From: Melitaea cinxia
Lineage: Eukaryota > Arthropoda > Insecta > Lepidoptera > Nymphalidae
Direction: 5' to 3'
DNA length: 64,000 nt
Assembly: GCF_905220565.1 (NCBI RefSeq)
Contig: NC_059422.1
Coordinates: forward strand, 8,080,272 to 8,144,271
Shown: positions 22,395 through 32,785 of the stretch, piece by piece
Layout of the letters: each line of letters opens with the position of its first letter
How positions within the stretch are numbered: the first letter of the stretch is position 1
Program-made: the position numbers and the translations under genes
The notes under the pieces: generated by a model
What the model saw: the letters and a program-made list of their open reading frames with translations, nothing else
Databases searched by the model: none
What the model was told of the DNA's origin: nothing

Positions 22395-23630
22395 AGTCTT
22401 ATGGTACGTAATGATGAAAGCTTTATAACAGTCGATGGTGTAGGTTCCGATGCACGAACCAATTTTTTATGTTATCCACGGTTTTCTTGGTTGTTCTCTG
22501 ATAGGACGTACATCAGATCATTTGTTTTAGTACCTACAAGAAAACAGCTTAATAGATAGTCACTATAATTATTCTCACGTTTTTGCCCACTTTATCAAAC
22601 ACTTTCTTCAGCAGTTAGCTTACAATTATTGTTACAGACTATAATACAGTTGCAAATATATAGCAGTCTGAGTTATAAATTGAATGCTGTGAATATTTTA
22701 TTTCAATATATCATTTCATTGAAGTTCAATTACAATTGCTTTCACAGTTGATTGTTAATATTAAAAGATTAACGATGTTTTACGCCTGAACGAAATAAAA
22801 AGCAATTACGCAGTAATGTTTTCACTATTATATTACAAGAGGCGCACTGGAAAAATGAATGTATTTAATACATTTATTTTTTTTTAAGATTCATTTGTAT
22901 ATCACCTATACGATAAATGTGTAGTGGTTGCGAATTCGGATTTTTTAATAATAATTTTATTAATTAGATAGTGAATATTCAATTGTTTTTTTATGCGTTA
23001 ACCACTAAAAAAGGCTTTTCAATCTCACTTGAATAAAAATAATATTTTAATAAATTGTATTGTTGAAAAAAATATGTTTTTTATTACGTTTTTCACATAT
23101 TATGTTGATAAACTATCTTGTGTAGGTATGTGCAAAATAAAAATATCATTGTAATTATATAATTTTAGTTATTTATATTTTTAAGGAATAATTGTAATGT
23201 ATTAAACATTATGAAACAATTTAATGTATATTTGTTAGTAATAAGTAATAAAGTCTGAGTGAATGAAATCTGTTAGAGATTTTTTTTTGAAATAAACATT
23301 TACTAAATGATACATTGTTTTATTTTAAATCTCCTTTCTATGATATTAGCTTCAGTAATTACCTTTAGCTTTAAATAATAATATTAAAAAAAATCAAAAG
23401 AAAAAATAATGTATAAATAAATTAGATTTGATTCGCTATAAGTAGTAAGCTGATGTTAATACAGATGAATAATAACCGTATACTTTCTAACAATACAAGT
23501 ATGACATTTAATAATATTCCTGTAGAAAGAAATGGGTAAAGTAAAATGAAAAAGTTTTGGACATAAGCAGGTTAAATTATTACAACCTGTGACAAAATAA
23601 CCATACGTATATGGGTGTTTGGTAAGCGAG
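22395..23630. other. AT-rich unassigned sequence
   Basis: No gene or recognised repeat. Composition is very AT-rich throughout. Confidence 0.45.
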
Positions 23631-23634
23631 CGTA

Positions 23635-23985
23635 GGGTTTGCCTGGTGGTAAGCGGTTACCTTTGTATTGACAACTGACTGACTGGTGGACACCTGTAAT
23701 ACCAGCAGCATCACAAGACCGTTGATAACCCTACTTCTGTCAACATAATATCCACGGAGCTTTGGCTACGTTACCTTAGTCAATGGACACCTGTAATACC
23801 AGCAGCATCACAAGACCGTTGGTAACCATACTTTCCCTATCAACATACAATATCCACAGAGCTCTGGCTACTTTACCTTGGTCAATGGACACCTGTAATA
23901 CCAGCAGCATCACAAGACCGTTGATAACCCTACTTCCCCTGTCAACATAATATCAACGGAGCTCTGGCTACCTTACTAACCACAG
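23635..23985 (-). repeat. SINE-derived minisatellite, three ~100-bp units
   Basis: Three tandem units each start GGACACCTGTAATACCAGCA and contain CATCACAAGACCGTTG and GAGCTCTGGCTAC, at about 23690, 23785 and 23887. Read on the minus strand the unit is the middle of the SINE found at 47868-48140 (CCAGAGCTCC ... GATGCTTCTGGTGTTGCAGGCGTC), and SINE 3' sequence (TGGTGGTAAGCGGTTACC) lies at the left end. Units differ by a few substitutions and small indels. Confidence 0.85.
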
Positions 23986-24054
23986 GAATACTTGAGGACT
24001 ACCTATTACATGAACAGTATAACTTAGCGATGATCTTGTGTAAAATTGAAGTAC

Positions 24055-24240
24055 TACCTCATTATATATATCCTTTATTGCACTTTAAAAAATATATAAT
24101 TACAAGTCATTTTTACAAAGAATGTTGTCAAGGGCGAAATTATCTTTGTAAGAGATCTCTACCAGTCCACCCATGGTAGTGAGAGATGATGTTACCGCGG
24201 GACTCATAAAATGATGTTACCGCGGGACTCATAAGGGCAA
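24055..24240. repeat. LINE 3'-region remnant with 24-bp tandem duplication
   Basis: TTATTGCACTTTAAAAAATA and AAGAGATCTCTACCAGTCCA are shared with 25830-25935. Inside lies a 24-base unit starting ATGATGTTACCGCGGGACTC that is present twice (24186-24209 and 24211-24234). Confidence 0.6.
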
Positions 24241-24324
24241 TTATGATAAAGTGAAAAAAAAAACTGAACAAAAGGTTAAAAATAATAAAGAAGCCTTCAA
24301 AATTAGTGATATAATTGTGTTTGC

Positions 24325-25015
24325 AGGCAAACGAAGAAAAACCGACTTCAGTTATATCGACAAGTAATACAACATAGGTAGACGAAAAAATAAGTAAATA
24401 CGCATTATCAAAGATTACTCCAAAAGTTGTAATTAGATCTCGATGAAAATTAAATGTGACCACATGATAAACATCGGCTTTCGATTAAATTAAAAGTCAT
24501 CAAAATCGATACACCCAGTAAAAAGTTATGCGGATTTTCGATGGTTTCCTTCGATTTCTCTGGGATCCCAACATCAGATCCTGGTTTCCTTATCATGGTA
24601 CCAAACTAGGGATATCTCCTTTCCAACAAAAAAAGAATTATCATAATTGTATTTGCTCGCAAACAAAAAAAAACGGACTTCAATTACATCCACAAGTAAT
24701 AGAAACGTAGATCGACGAAAAAATAGTCAAGTAACTACGCGTCATCAAAGATTACTCAAAAAGCAGTTATCAGATCTTAATAAAATTTTAATGCGATCAA
24801 ATGACACGCAGCAACTTTCGATAAAAAAAATTTTTTCTCGAAATTGGTCCACGCAGTCATAAGTTCTGAAGTCACATAAAAAAAACAGTCGAATTAAAAA
24901 CCTCCTCCTTTTTGAACGTCGGTTAAAAATCGGTTCATAAACGACGGAGTTATCCCCGAACATACATAAAAGTCGAATTGAGTAACCTCCTCCTTTTTTT
25001 GAAGTCAGTTAATAA
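24325..25015 (+). repeat. AACCGACTTC element A, containing nested element B
   Basis: Element A starts GCAGGCAAACGAAGAAAAAC and ends CCTCCTCCTTTTTTTGAAGT CAGTTAA. Its text is broken after GAATTATCA at about 24641 and resumes at TCGGTTCATAAACGACGGAG (about 24930), exactly where unbroken copies continue. The intervening sequence is a second member of the same family. Frames 24140-24463, 24528-24710, 24647-24862 and 24745-24963 are incidental to these repeats. Confidence 0.8.
24642..24928 (+). repeat. AACCGACTTC element B, inserted into element A
   Basis: A complete short copy: TAATTGTATTTGCTCGCAAA at the left, AACGGACTTCAATTACATC, and GAACGTCGGTTAAAAA at the right. Because it interrupts a member of its own family, it shows where the family's real ends are and that the family moved after copy A had been inserted. 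Confidence 0.75.
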
Positions 25016-25284
25016 AATACATATATATATACTTAATTCATTACTAAGCATCCAATGAATATTTTTAATAATTAATAGAAAGTTCTCGAACTTAATGAAT
25101 GTTTCCAACGATTTCGTATGCTGTCAACACGAAATCTGATCCTTTTCTGCCGATTGGTGTTACCAACGTAAACTGTACTATCATACAATTTTACATGTCA
25201 TATTAGTTACTTGCTATTCTTTACAATATCGTAATTTATTGCCTACACCAAAATCACTACAAAGTATAAAACAAGTCGTTTCCT

Positions 25285-25496
25285 GTTTGTTCTGTCTGTA
25301 TGCTTAGATCTTTAAAACTACGCAACGGATTTTGATGCGGTTTTTTTTAGTAAATAAAGTTATTCCAGAGTAAGGTTTATATGTATATTAAATGCATAAT
25401 ATAGTAGAGGAACACTCTGTTCCTCTACTATATTATGCATTTAATATATGTGTGTGAATAGTTTTGCAACCGTGCGAAGCCGGGACGGGTAGCTAG
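25285..25496 (+). mobile_element. Non-autonomous Helitron 3' part with internal palindrome
   Basis: Ends GTGCGAAGCCGGGACGGGTA GCTAG (CTAG at 25493-25496) followed by T. The stretch TTAGATCTTTAAAACTACGC AACGGATTTTGATGCGG is shared with a sister copy at 55310-55468. A perfect inverted repeat, arms 25384-25414 and 25418-25448 with a 3-base loop, lies in the middle and is absent from the sister. Confidence 0.75.
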
Positions 25497-25829
25497 TAAG
25501 AAATAAATGTAAAATAAATAAGTAAAAGACGTAACCCGTTATGTAAGGTCTCCTATCTTATTCTCCCTGTAACCTTTACCAAAGAACGAACTTGGAAGAA
25601 TCGTTTCACAGTATAAGAGCTAGTAGATACATATAATGAAAATTAATTAATGTGTAAAATAAAAATGAACAAACGCTAAATTAATACAATTTCATAAATA
25701 ATCTTGAAGTTCTATTACCTGCCATCATTTTGTTAATAAAAAAAAATATATATATATAACCAGAACGTAATTTTGATTTTATTTAAATTTATTTCATTAA
25801 TATAACTTACAGCTTATTGTAACTAATAT

Positions 25830-25940
25830 ATATATTCCCTATTGCACTTTAAAAAAAATACAGTTATTTGTATAAAAATTTAGTTAGCAACGGTGGACTT
25901 ATCTCTAGAAGAGATCTCTTCCAGCCAACCTGTGATAATG
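25830..25940. repeat. LINE 3'-region remnant
   Basis: CCCTATTGCACTTTAAAAAA and AGAGATCTCTTCCAGCCAAC match the remnant at 24055-24190. Related text (TGGAATCTCTTCCAGTAGTC) is at 31088-31130. Confidence 0.5.
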
Positions 25941-26039
25941 AGAACTAATATTACATAGCTAAGAAAGTGCAGTAATGTAGATAATATACAGATTCTTGAA
26001 AATAAAAAAGCTAATTAAATAATATTCATAACATCATAC

Positions 26040-26378
26040 GCTTCAGCCTGTAATATCCCACTACTGGGCATAGGCCTCTTTCCCCATGTAGAAGAAGGAT
26101 CAGAGCTTAATCCACCACGCTGCTCCAATGCGGGCTGGCGGATATATTCCCTACTATGGGTAACGATCGCTATCAGGTGTACATGATAACAACCGGGACC
26201 GACGGCTTAACGTGCTCTCCGAGGTACGGTGGGGAGACCCACAAGGACTGCACAAACACCCAGATCACGGCAAACACCTGTATGGCCAATACAAATGTTT
26301 GTCATGTGCGGGATCGAACCCGAAACCGCCAGCGCAACAAGTACAATCCATGACTGTGACCATTGCGCCAACGCGGCA
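26040..26378 (-). repeat. tRNA-head/RTE-tail SINE
   Basis: On the minus strand the copy begins with a tRNA-like head (GTTGGCGCAATGGTCACAG and the B-box form GGTTCGATCCC), passes through GTGGGTCTCCCCACCGTACC and ends in CCTATGCCCAGTAGTGGG ATATTACAGGCTGAAG. Head and tail are both present, so it is nearly full length. Frames 26156-26353 and 26212-26403 are in the SINE and not genes. Confidence 0.85.
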
Positions 26379-26384
26379 TAACAT

Positions 26385-27005
26385 CATACAATACTATAAA
26401 TAAATATAATAATACAGAATAATAATCAAAAAAGCTAATAACAAGCTATCACATATATCAATAAAACAAAACCCAACAATGCTGAATATTCCTAGAAGAA
26501 TAATCTATAAAATGCGATAATCAAAATATATTTATATCGTTTGTCAAAACAATACATTCTTTGCCTCCCCTATACCCCGGTCGAAATACAAGCATAAAGA
26601 TTTATACACTTCTCACCATCACAAGTCTGATCGTAGCTTATGTACAAAATAATTGTGAATCATCAACCTGGGTAAACCTACTCGTACTAAAATCCTAACA
26701 ATTTGTATAAATAACAAAGACTTTCGTTAATATTCTAAAACTACACAAATTTAAACAGTAAACACATCTGCACTGGTTCATTAAACAGCTTAGTTTTACC
26801 TGGCTATAATATAAACCCCAGTACATTGTTTATTAGCTCGAGAAGATTACCTACAGAAATTACCAAAGTCGTGTCGGGTAACACAGAGTAGGATTCTAGA
26901 GGTTACAAGTTACAATGTGCAGGATTAAATGTATTTTGTTTAACAATATGAATGTAATCATGGAGTTAATGGCTTGACTATTTTTAAATAATAATTTATT
27001 TTATA
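26385..27005. other. Unassigned AT-rich sequence
   Basis: Nothing recognised. Confidence 0.4.
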
Positions 27006-27006
27006 A

Positions 27007-27324
27007 CTAACTGTGCCCGCGACTTCATCCGCGTGAAATTTAACAAATAATTATTGTTCAGTTCGTTATAAAGAAAAAATTAAAATAAACGTAGCCTAAG
27101 TTACTACTTATTACATCAGCTATCTGCCAGTAAAAGTCCCGTCAAAATCGGTCCAGCCGTTTCAAAGATTAGCTGGAATAAACACAGACAGACATACAGA
27201 CAAAAATTATATAAAAAAAATGTTATTTTGTTATATGTATCGTATATACATATATATGAATTTAGTTGAAAGCGATTATTTTAATATTACAAACAGACAC
27301 TCCAATTTTATTTATTTGTATAGA
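27007..27324 (-). mobile_element. Non-autonomous Helitron, GCGACTTCGTCCGCG family
   Basis: Same organisation as 8307-8636: the minus strand starts TCTATACAAATAAATAAAAT and ends GCGGATGAAGTCGCGGGC. The terminal CTAG has become TTAG. The body contains CAGCTATCTGCCAGTAAAAG and a CAGACAGACATACAGAC tract. Confidence 0.75.
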
Positions 27325-27579
27325 TGATGATTAATAGTGATAAAATAAGTTTTTAAACTCTTAAAAATCGTAATTTATGTATGTGTCAGAACAAGAGAAT
27401 ACACGCTAAATTCAATTACATAAATGACAGAAAAAAACAGCGGAACCCTAATTATATTAACCTGGGTGTACACCCTAGTGGGTTTATGGTCCTTTATAGA
27501 TCACATGAAGATCTCTTTCCCATTACCATGATTATTTATAAGGCCTTTTATCATAGAAATATTACCTCATACACGCAGT

Positions 27580-27915
27580 GCTGTGTGGCTACGGCACTAA
27601 AGAATTTAGCCACCCCCTCTCTTCCCGTGGGTGTCGTAAGAGGCGACTAAGGGATAACAAGGTTCCACAACCACCTTGGAACTTAAGAAGCCGACCGATG
27701 GCGGGATAACCATCCAACTGCTGGCTTTGAAATACACAGGCCGAAGACGGGCAGCAGTGTCTTCGGTGCGACAAAGCCAGTACTGCGGTCACCAACTCGC
27801 CTGCCCAGCGTGGTGACTATGGGAAAAACACATGAGTTCACGTTATTTTTGGCGTAAACTTGTGGAGGCCTATGTCCAGCAGTGGACTGTATAGGCTGTA
27901 ATGATGATGATGATG
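27580..27915 (+). mobile_element. RTE-derived non-autonomous element with target duplication
   Basis: 336 bp flanked by the 9-bp duplication ACACGCAGT (27571-27579 and 27916-27924). The 5' part (GGCTACGGCACTAAAG ... ATGAGTTCACG) is joined to an RTE 3' end (GGAGGCCTATGTCCAGCAGT GG) and a GATGATGATG tail. The same junction occurs in the copies at 28978-29270 (minus) and 56768-57093 (plus), so this is one short family moved as a unit, presumably by an RTE LINE. Frames on both strands here are shadows. Confidence 0.85.
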
Positions 27916-27925
27916 ACACGCAGTC

Positions 27926-28235
27926 AACAACTCATTTTTAAAATTGGTTAAGAATATGACCAAAGGCAATACACCCAACATATTAAACGCAACGAGTGCG
28001 GTCACAACTGAACACTAGATGGCACCTGAGGCGATGCAGCTTAACATGATTTCACCATCAGGTGGACTATTTCGACATTTTACACATTACATGGGCACTA
28101 TAAATAAACAAAATACCTACAGAGATTTTCCCTGCGTCTCTACTCCATGGGAGATACGAAATAAAAGTAGGGTATTATTAAACTATACCTACACTCGTTT
28201 GTGTCACATATTGTTCTTATAATTGTTAGATTTTT
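27926..28235. other. Unassigned sequence
   Basis: No repeat or gene recognised. The frame 28019-28222 has no support. Confidence 0.35.
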
Positions 28236-28237
28236 TT

Positions 28238-28345
28238 TTTATTTAAACAACAGGTCGGCAAACAAGCGTACGGCTCGCCTGATGGTAAGCGATTACCGTA
28301 GCGTATAGACGCCTGTAACACCAAAAGGAACACAACACTGCTTGA
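28238..28345 (-). repeat. SINE 3' end, AGAAGATCACAGCT family
   Basis: GTCGGCAAACAAGCGTACGG, CGCCTGATGGTAAGCGATTACC and AGACGCCTGTAACACCA are the complement of the 3' third of the family; the remainder is truncated. Confidence 0.85.
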
Positions 28346-28975
28346 AAACAGTATTATTTATCTGTGATATCTCGATATGTGATATATGTGTATTATCTGG
28401 ACAAAAAAAAACAAGTTTCTAGGTATAACAGATACGTTAGGAAAAATTATTTTTCAAGTAAACTAAACAAAAAAAAATGTTTTGTCAGCCATTCCAAAGA
28501 ACACGATATAAAAAATTGGCTCCAGTGATGCCAGCATCATTTCATCTCGTGAGATTTAAAGATGTTTCGCCCCCAAACTCATATTGTAGGCTCTGAATAG
28601 AACCCAACGCCGGAAGTCACTAATTGGTACCGCCTTAGGCTCTGCGCGTTAACGGAAGTTAAATTCCTAGACTTACCACCTCCAGAGAAGAATTTCGATG
28701 TCTTTTTTTATAATGTAATTTTTCTAATATTTTTTTTTTTAATTAAAATATTACTAGAAAAAAGGGCTTTTTAAGTCCATGTTAATTACATGTCTAAGTA
28801 ACATTTAAAATTTTATAATAATCTCAAACGAATACATAGAAAAATATAATATAATAATAAATAAATAATATCAGATACGAGTATCTAGATATATCGAAAA
28901 AAAAACATAGTAATTTTTTAACAATTACAAGGGAATAAATGTTACAGGAATTCCACGTTGTTTTAATCATCAACA
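28346..28975. other. Unassigned sequence with a GC-richer patch
   Basis: 28505-28700 is GC-richer and has on the minus strand a donor-like GGTGGTAAGT (complement of about 28673-28682), but no matching acceptor or convincing frame was found. Confidence 0.35.
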
Positions 28976-28977
28976 TC

Positions 28978-29270
28978 ATTACTTCAGCCTAATACAGTCC
29001 ACTGCTGGAGATAGGCCTCCGCAAGTTCGCGCAAAAATGGCGTGAACTCGTGTGTTTTGCGTATAGTCACCACGCTGGGCAGGCGGGTTGGTGAACACAG
29101 GGCTGGCTTTGTCGCATCGAAGACGCTGCTGTCCGTCTTCGGCCTGTGTATTTCAAAAGCCAGCAGTTGGATGGTTATCCCGCTACCGGTCGGCTTTTTA
29201 AGTTCCAAGGTGGTAGTGGAACTATGTTATCCCTTAGTGGCCTCTTACGACACCCATTGACAGAGTTTTA
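28978..29270 (-). mobile_element. RTE-derived non-autonomous element
   Basis: Reverse-oriented copy of the family at 27580-27915: the RTE 3' end (CAGTCCACTGCTGGAGATAG GCCTCC) is joined at the same place (AATGGCGTGAACTCGTGTG) to the 5' part, which continues through CATCGAAGACGCTGCTGTCC to ATCCCTTAGTGGCCTC. Minus-strand translation gives L-R-E-L-A-E-A-Y-L-Q-Q-W-T at the end, the RTE C-terminus. Confidence 0.8.
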
Positions 29271-29401
29271 ATAGATTACCAAAACTGTGAAACTAATAAT
29301 TATACCCGTCTTCAGCAGTCCGCCGTTTTCAAATAAGTATAATTACTATATTTTACAACAAATTATTTAAATAATATATTTAATGATGACCATTCTTGAC
29401 T

Positions 29402-29591
29402 TGTAGTACTTCTAGTCTTGGCAAACGCAGTGTGGGACGTCCTCCGGCCCGTTGGACCGACGATCTACGTAAGATTGCCGGTGTAGGCTGGATGAGGATT
29501 GCGGAAGACCGGGATGTCTGGCGCGAACTTGGGGAGGCCTATGTCCAGCAGTGGACTGCGATAGGCTGAAGTGATGATGATGATGATGATG
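29402..29591 (+). pseudogene. 5'-truncated RTE LINE 3' end with 10-bp target duplication
   Basis: Flanked by ATTCTTGACT on both sides (29392-29401 and 29592-29601). The open frame 29402-29569 encodes L-G-K-R-S-V-G-R-P-P-A-R-W-T-D-D-L-R-K-I-A and ends E-A-Y-V-Q-Q-W-T-A-I-G then TGA, which is the C-terminus of the RTE reverse-transcriptase protein. A TGATGATGATGATGAT tail follows. The perfect duplication and intact frame suggest a fairly recent insertion of a severely truncated copy. Confidence 0.9.
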
Positions 29592-29604
29592 ATTCTTGAC
29601 TACT

Positions 29605-29990
29605 AAACGACATCATGTTTTCATGTTGTTTCATTGTTTGTCATCAACGATGTCATCAAAATTTTAATACCTTATATTTAGTGCCTAGTGACCCTATTCT
29701 ACTACCACAATTATGTCACAATGATAGTCTAGTGACTGGTCAAAAACTCGAAAAATATTGCAAATTTCCGCAGAATATGTTAAAGACCGATATTAAACAA
29801 TTTAGTGACGCAGGTGGCAGTAACCTTGTATTCTCTTAAAAAGTTGTGGGTTCTACTCCCGCCCGAGTCTGGGAGTAATAAATATACAAAGGTATCCGTC
29901 AACTTTTGCCTAAAAAGTTAGTACTTATAATTAGTGTATTAAATTGCCTACCTTAGAAATAATCAATCAACCACCATTTCTTTCCTTTCT
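29605..29990. other. Unassigned, with weak tRNA-SINE remnant
   Basis: GGGTTCTACTCCCGCCCGAG TCTGGGAGTAATA at 29848-29880 resembles the B-box end of the SINE at 9874-10090. Nothing else recognised. Confidence 0.35.
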
Positions 29991-29993
29991 TTT

Positions 29994-30350
29994 TTAACCG
30001 ACTTCAAAAAAGGAGGAGGTTACTCAATTCGATGTTATTTTATGTATGTTCGGGGATAACTTCGTCGTTTATGAACCGATTTTGATAATTCTTTTTTATT
30101 GGAAAGGAGATATCTTGAGTGTGGCACCATGATGAGGAAACCAGGATCTGATGATGGGATCCCAGAGAAATCGAGGAGAAACCTTGGAATTCCGCATAAC
30201 TTTTTACTGAGTGTAACGATTTTGATAATTTTTCATTTAATCGAAAGCCGATGTTTATCATGTGGTCACATTTAAATTGTATCGAGATCCGATTACAACT
30301 TTTGGAGTTATCTTTGATAATGCGTATTTACTTGACGATTTTTTTGTCTA
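29994..30350 (-). repeat. AACCGACTTC short element
   Basis: Begins TTAACCGACTTCAAAAAAGG AGGAGG and runs through GAACCGATTTTGATAATTCT, CCCAGAGAAATCGAGGAGAA and TAATGCGTATTTACTTGACG. The far end (the AATTGAAGTCGG side) is missing after GTCTACCTG. Confidence 0.8.
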
Positions 30351-31255
30351 CCTGTCTACCATATTTATGTCGCTCACATTTACTACCAAACTGTTACAAA
30401 ACTTTTTTAACCTACCTTATTATCTAGCCAGAAGAGCCATCACTATCACTTGCTTGTCGATCGTTTTTGAATTGCAATTGGACAAACAATAATCGCGCAA
30501 TTGTTACTATAGTTCTAATACCAATTTAGTATTATTCTTATCAATAAATTTTTAAGACAAATTAAATATAAAATTGTAAAATTAACACCTATATAAAACG
30601 ACTCCATACCGTCTCTGTATTTTAAAATCTAAAAGAAATATGTATTCCTTTTCAAAAATGTAAAATGGTGTCTATTCGTATTTACATATAATATTTTTGT
30701 ACACCAAGGTTACAATAGATTCTAGCAAAAAAAAAAAATAATGTTTTTTTTTACAACCTGTGAAGAGTTGTATAAAGATATTTTAGATTTAGAAAGTTAT
30801 AATGAGTTTTCTTGTTAAGAATATGTTTTAAAATCGTACTATCAATATACTTCTAATAAATACACTCCTTACAACTACTTATCGTAGGATGAAATCTGAA
30901 ATCTGAAACACGCCGAAAAATAAAAATCAAAAATTTCTTTAATCTTTAATAAAAAGAGGCTTAAAAGGGTCATTTTAATCGTCATTTTACTAATTATATT
31001 TATTTTTTATTTAATAATTTAAATACACTAGGATAGCAATAGGAAATAGTTCTTATAAACATTAATTCTGGTACAAGGGTACTACTTATCCCATGATGGA
31101 ATCTCTTCCAGTAGTCCTGCCACAGGAAAATTATAAAACAGCCGCAAAATTAGCGTGTAAAATATAAACATATTGAGTAAAAAAATATAATATATAATAA
31201 ATACATAATTATACTATATATACATGCATACATACATCTATATAACTCTGCATAT
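30351..31255. other. Mostly unassigned, LINE 3'-region remnant near the end
   Basis: AT-rich sequence. 31070-31140 (GGTACAAGGGTACTACTTAT, GGAATCTCTTCCAGTAGTCC) resembles the remnants at 24055 and 25830. Short-period AT-rich text near 31160-31260. Confidence 0.4.
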
Positions 31256-31261
31256 ATACAT

Positions 31262-31640
31262 CGGCGTAGGGTGGCCAGCCTGTCGGTTTTTTATCGGATA
31301 CACTTCGGAAAGTGTGCGCAAGAACTCCATGACCTGATTCCCCCCTCCCCCTTCCATCATCGTACAACCAGACGCTCTGTGTTACGTCACCCTTATATGG
31401 TTGACATTCCTCCTATACGCACTAAGCGATTCGCTAATACATTCTTGATCCATACGGCCAAAGAATGGAACTCTCTACCAACGTCTGTGTTTCCCGAAAG
31501 CTATGACCTGGGGATCTTTAAGTCGCGAGTGAATAGGTTACTTCTAGGTAAGCGTGCTCCATCTTAGACCGCATTTTCACTTATAATCAGGTGAAATAGC
31601 GGTCAAACGCCAGCCTAGCTATGTATAAAAAACGTAGAAA
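31262..31640 (+). pseudogene. LINE reverse-transcriptase protein C-terminus and 3' UTR
   Basis: The frame from 31262 encodes R-R-R-V-A-S-L-S-V-F-Y-R-I-H-F-G-K-C, continues with R-F-A-N-T-F-L-I-H-T-A-K-E-W-N-S-L-P and ends F-K-S-R-V-N-R-L-L-L-G-K-R-A-P-S with TAG at 31565-31567. This is the C-terminal region of a non-LTR retrotransposon ORF2, downstream of the RT domain. The 3' UTR contains AAATAGCGGTCAAACGCC and ends in A-rich sequence. The last ~50 codons recur in inverted orientation at 32640-32785. Confidence 0.85.
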
Positions 31641-31734
31641 AAAATATTATAGTTATACATACACGCTTACACATATACGATACATAATATAATACATACG
31701 ATAATAAATTCCAATACGCATAAGGACACTTAAT

Positions 31735-32575
31735 TAAACTGATTTTAGACTAGGATTGATTAAGGTAGAATTCTCACACTCTTTTCTTAAATAGCGATAG
31801 TGTTCGCGAATCGCAAATTTAATATGGTAGGGAATTCCAAAGTCTAACGGAATGTACAGTAAAGGTGTAGGAATAAAAATCGGTACGGTGGGTGGGCATC
31901 TGAAGAAGAGAACGTTTAAGAGATCTGCACGGAGAATCATCATCGTGAGAGAAAGAAAAGCGGTTCCGTAGATACAAAGGAGAACGAGGATTAAAAAGAG
32001 TCTTAAAAAGGAAACAAAGTATTCTAAAAATTCTACGATGGCGGATAGGTAGCCCTTGAAGCTGCTTACGAAAGTGACTTACATGATCATATTTCTTTAA
32101 GCCGAAAATGAAACGCAAGCATAAATTTTGTAGTCGCTCAAGCCTGTTAAGCAATTCTTCGGTGACAACTAAACAAGTGACATCAGCGTAATCAATAATC
32201 GGATGTATGTAAGTTTGCATGAGAGAAACTTTAGTCTTGAAGGTAAAGTATACCTTGCAACTGATCTCATTGATATAAGCATTGCAGTTAAGATTGGAAT
32301 CAAAAACAACACCTAAGTTCTTAGCCGAGTCGAAAAAAGTAGTAGGAACTCCGTCGACGGTAATAAAGGGTTCAGCTATATCAAGTCGAGAGCGAATGCG
32401 TTTACTGCTTATGATTAATGCTTAGTCTTTCCCGGGTTAACGATAAGACCGAAACTATCAGCCCATTCAGTAATACTATATACGCCTATAGGCGTATAGT
32501 ATTACAGTATTACTATACGCCTTAGATCATCATTGATGGAGATAATAGCAGACGCGACATCATGTAACTTAAAAT
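31735..32575 (-). pseudogene. Decayed LINE reverse-transcriptase fragment (minus)
   Basis: Minus-strand reading from about 32575 gives F-K-L-H-D-V-A-S-A-I-I-S-I-N-D-D-L-R-R-I, then E-W-A-D-S-F-G-L-I-V-N-P-G-K-T-K, a frameshift near 32425, A-L-I-I-S-S-K-R-I-R-S-R-L-D, and an open stretch 31819-32220 starting M-Q-T-Y-I-H-P-I-I-D-Y-A-D-V and ending H-S-V-R-L-W-N-S-L-P-Y. Order and motifs match the thumb-side part of CR1/jockey-type RT proteins. A short palindromic insertion (32471-32506), the frameshift and stops beyond L-P-Y show that it is dead. The catalytic RT core is missing. Confidence 0.8.
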
Positions 32576-32639
32576 GGCGATATATTATACTAAATTAACT
32601 GTTGCTATTTCTTTCATGTCTACTGTTCTTTTTTTTATA

Positions 32640-32785
32640 CAATGATTGGTTTGCGTTTGACCACTATTCCACCTGATGATAAGTAAAAATGCGGTCTAGG
32701 ATGGAGCACGCTTACCTAGAAGTAACCTATTCACTCGCGACTTAAAGATCCCTAGGTTATAGTTTTCCGGAAACACAGAAACACA
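32640..32785 (-). pseudogene. LINE C-terminal fragment, inverted relative to 31262-31640
   Basis: The minus strand encodes V-F-P-E-N-Y-N-L-G-I-F-K-S-R-V-N-R-L-L-L-G-K-R-A-P-S and stops, nearly identical to the plus-strand copy 1 kb to the left. Its 3' UTR starts with AGACCGCATTTTTACTTATC. It is truncated where a GTGTC repeat starts at 32786. Confidence 0.85.

Noticed and set aside
24140..24463. 107-codon minus-strand frame
   Set aside because: Crosses a LINE remnant and the start of an AACCGACTTC element.
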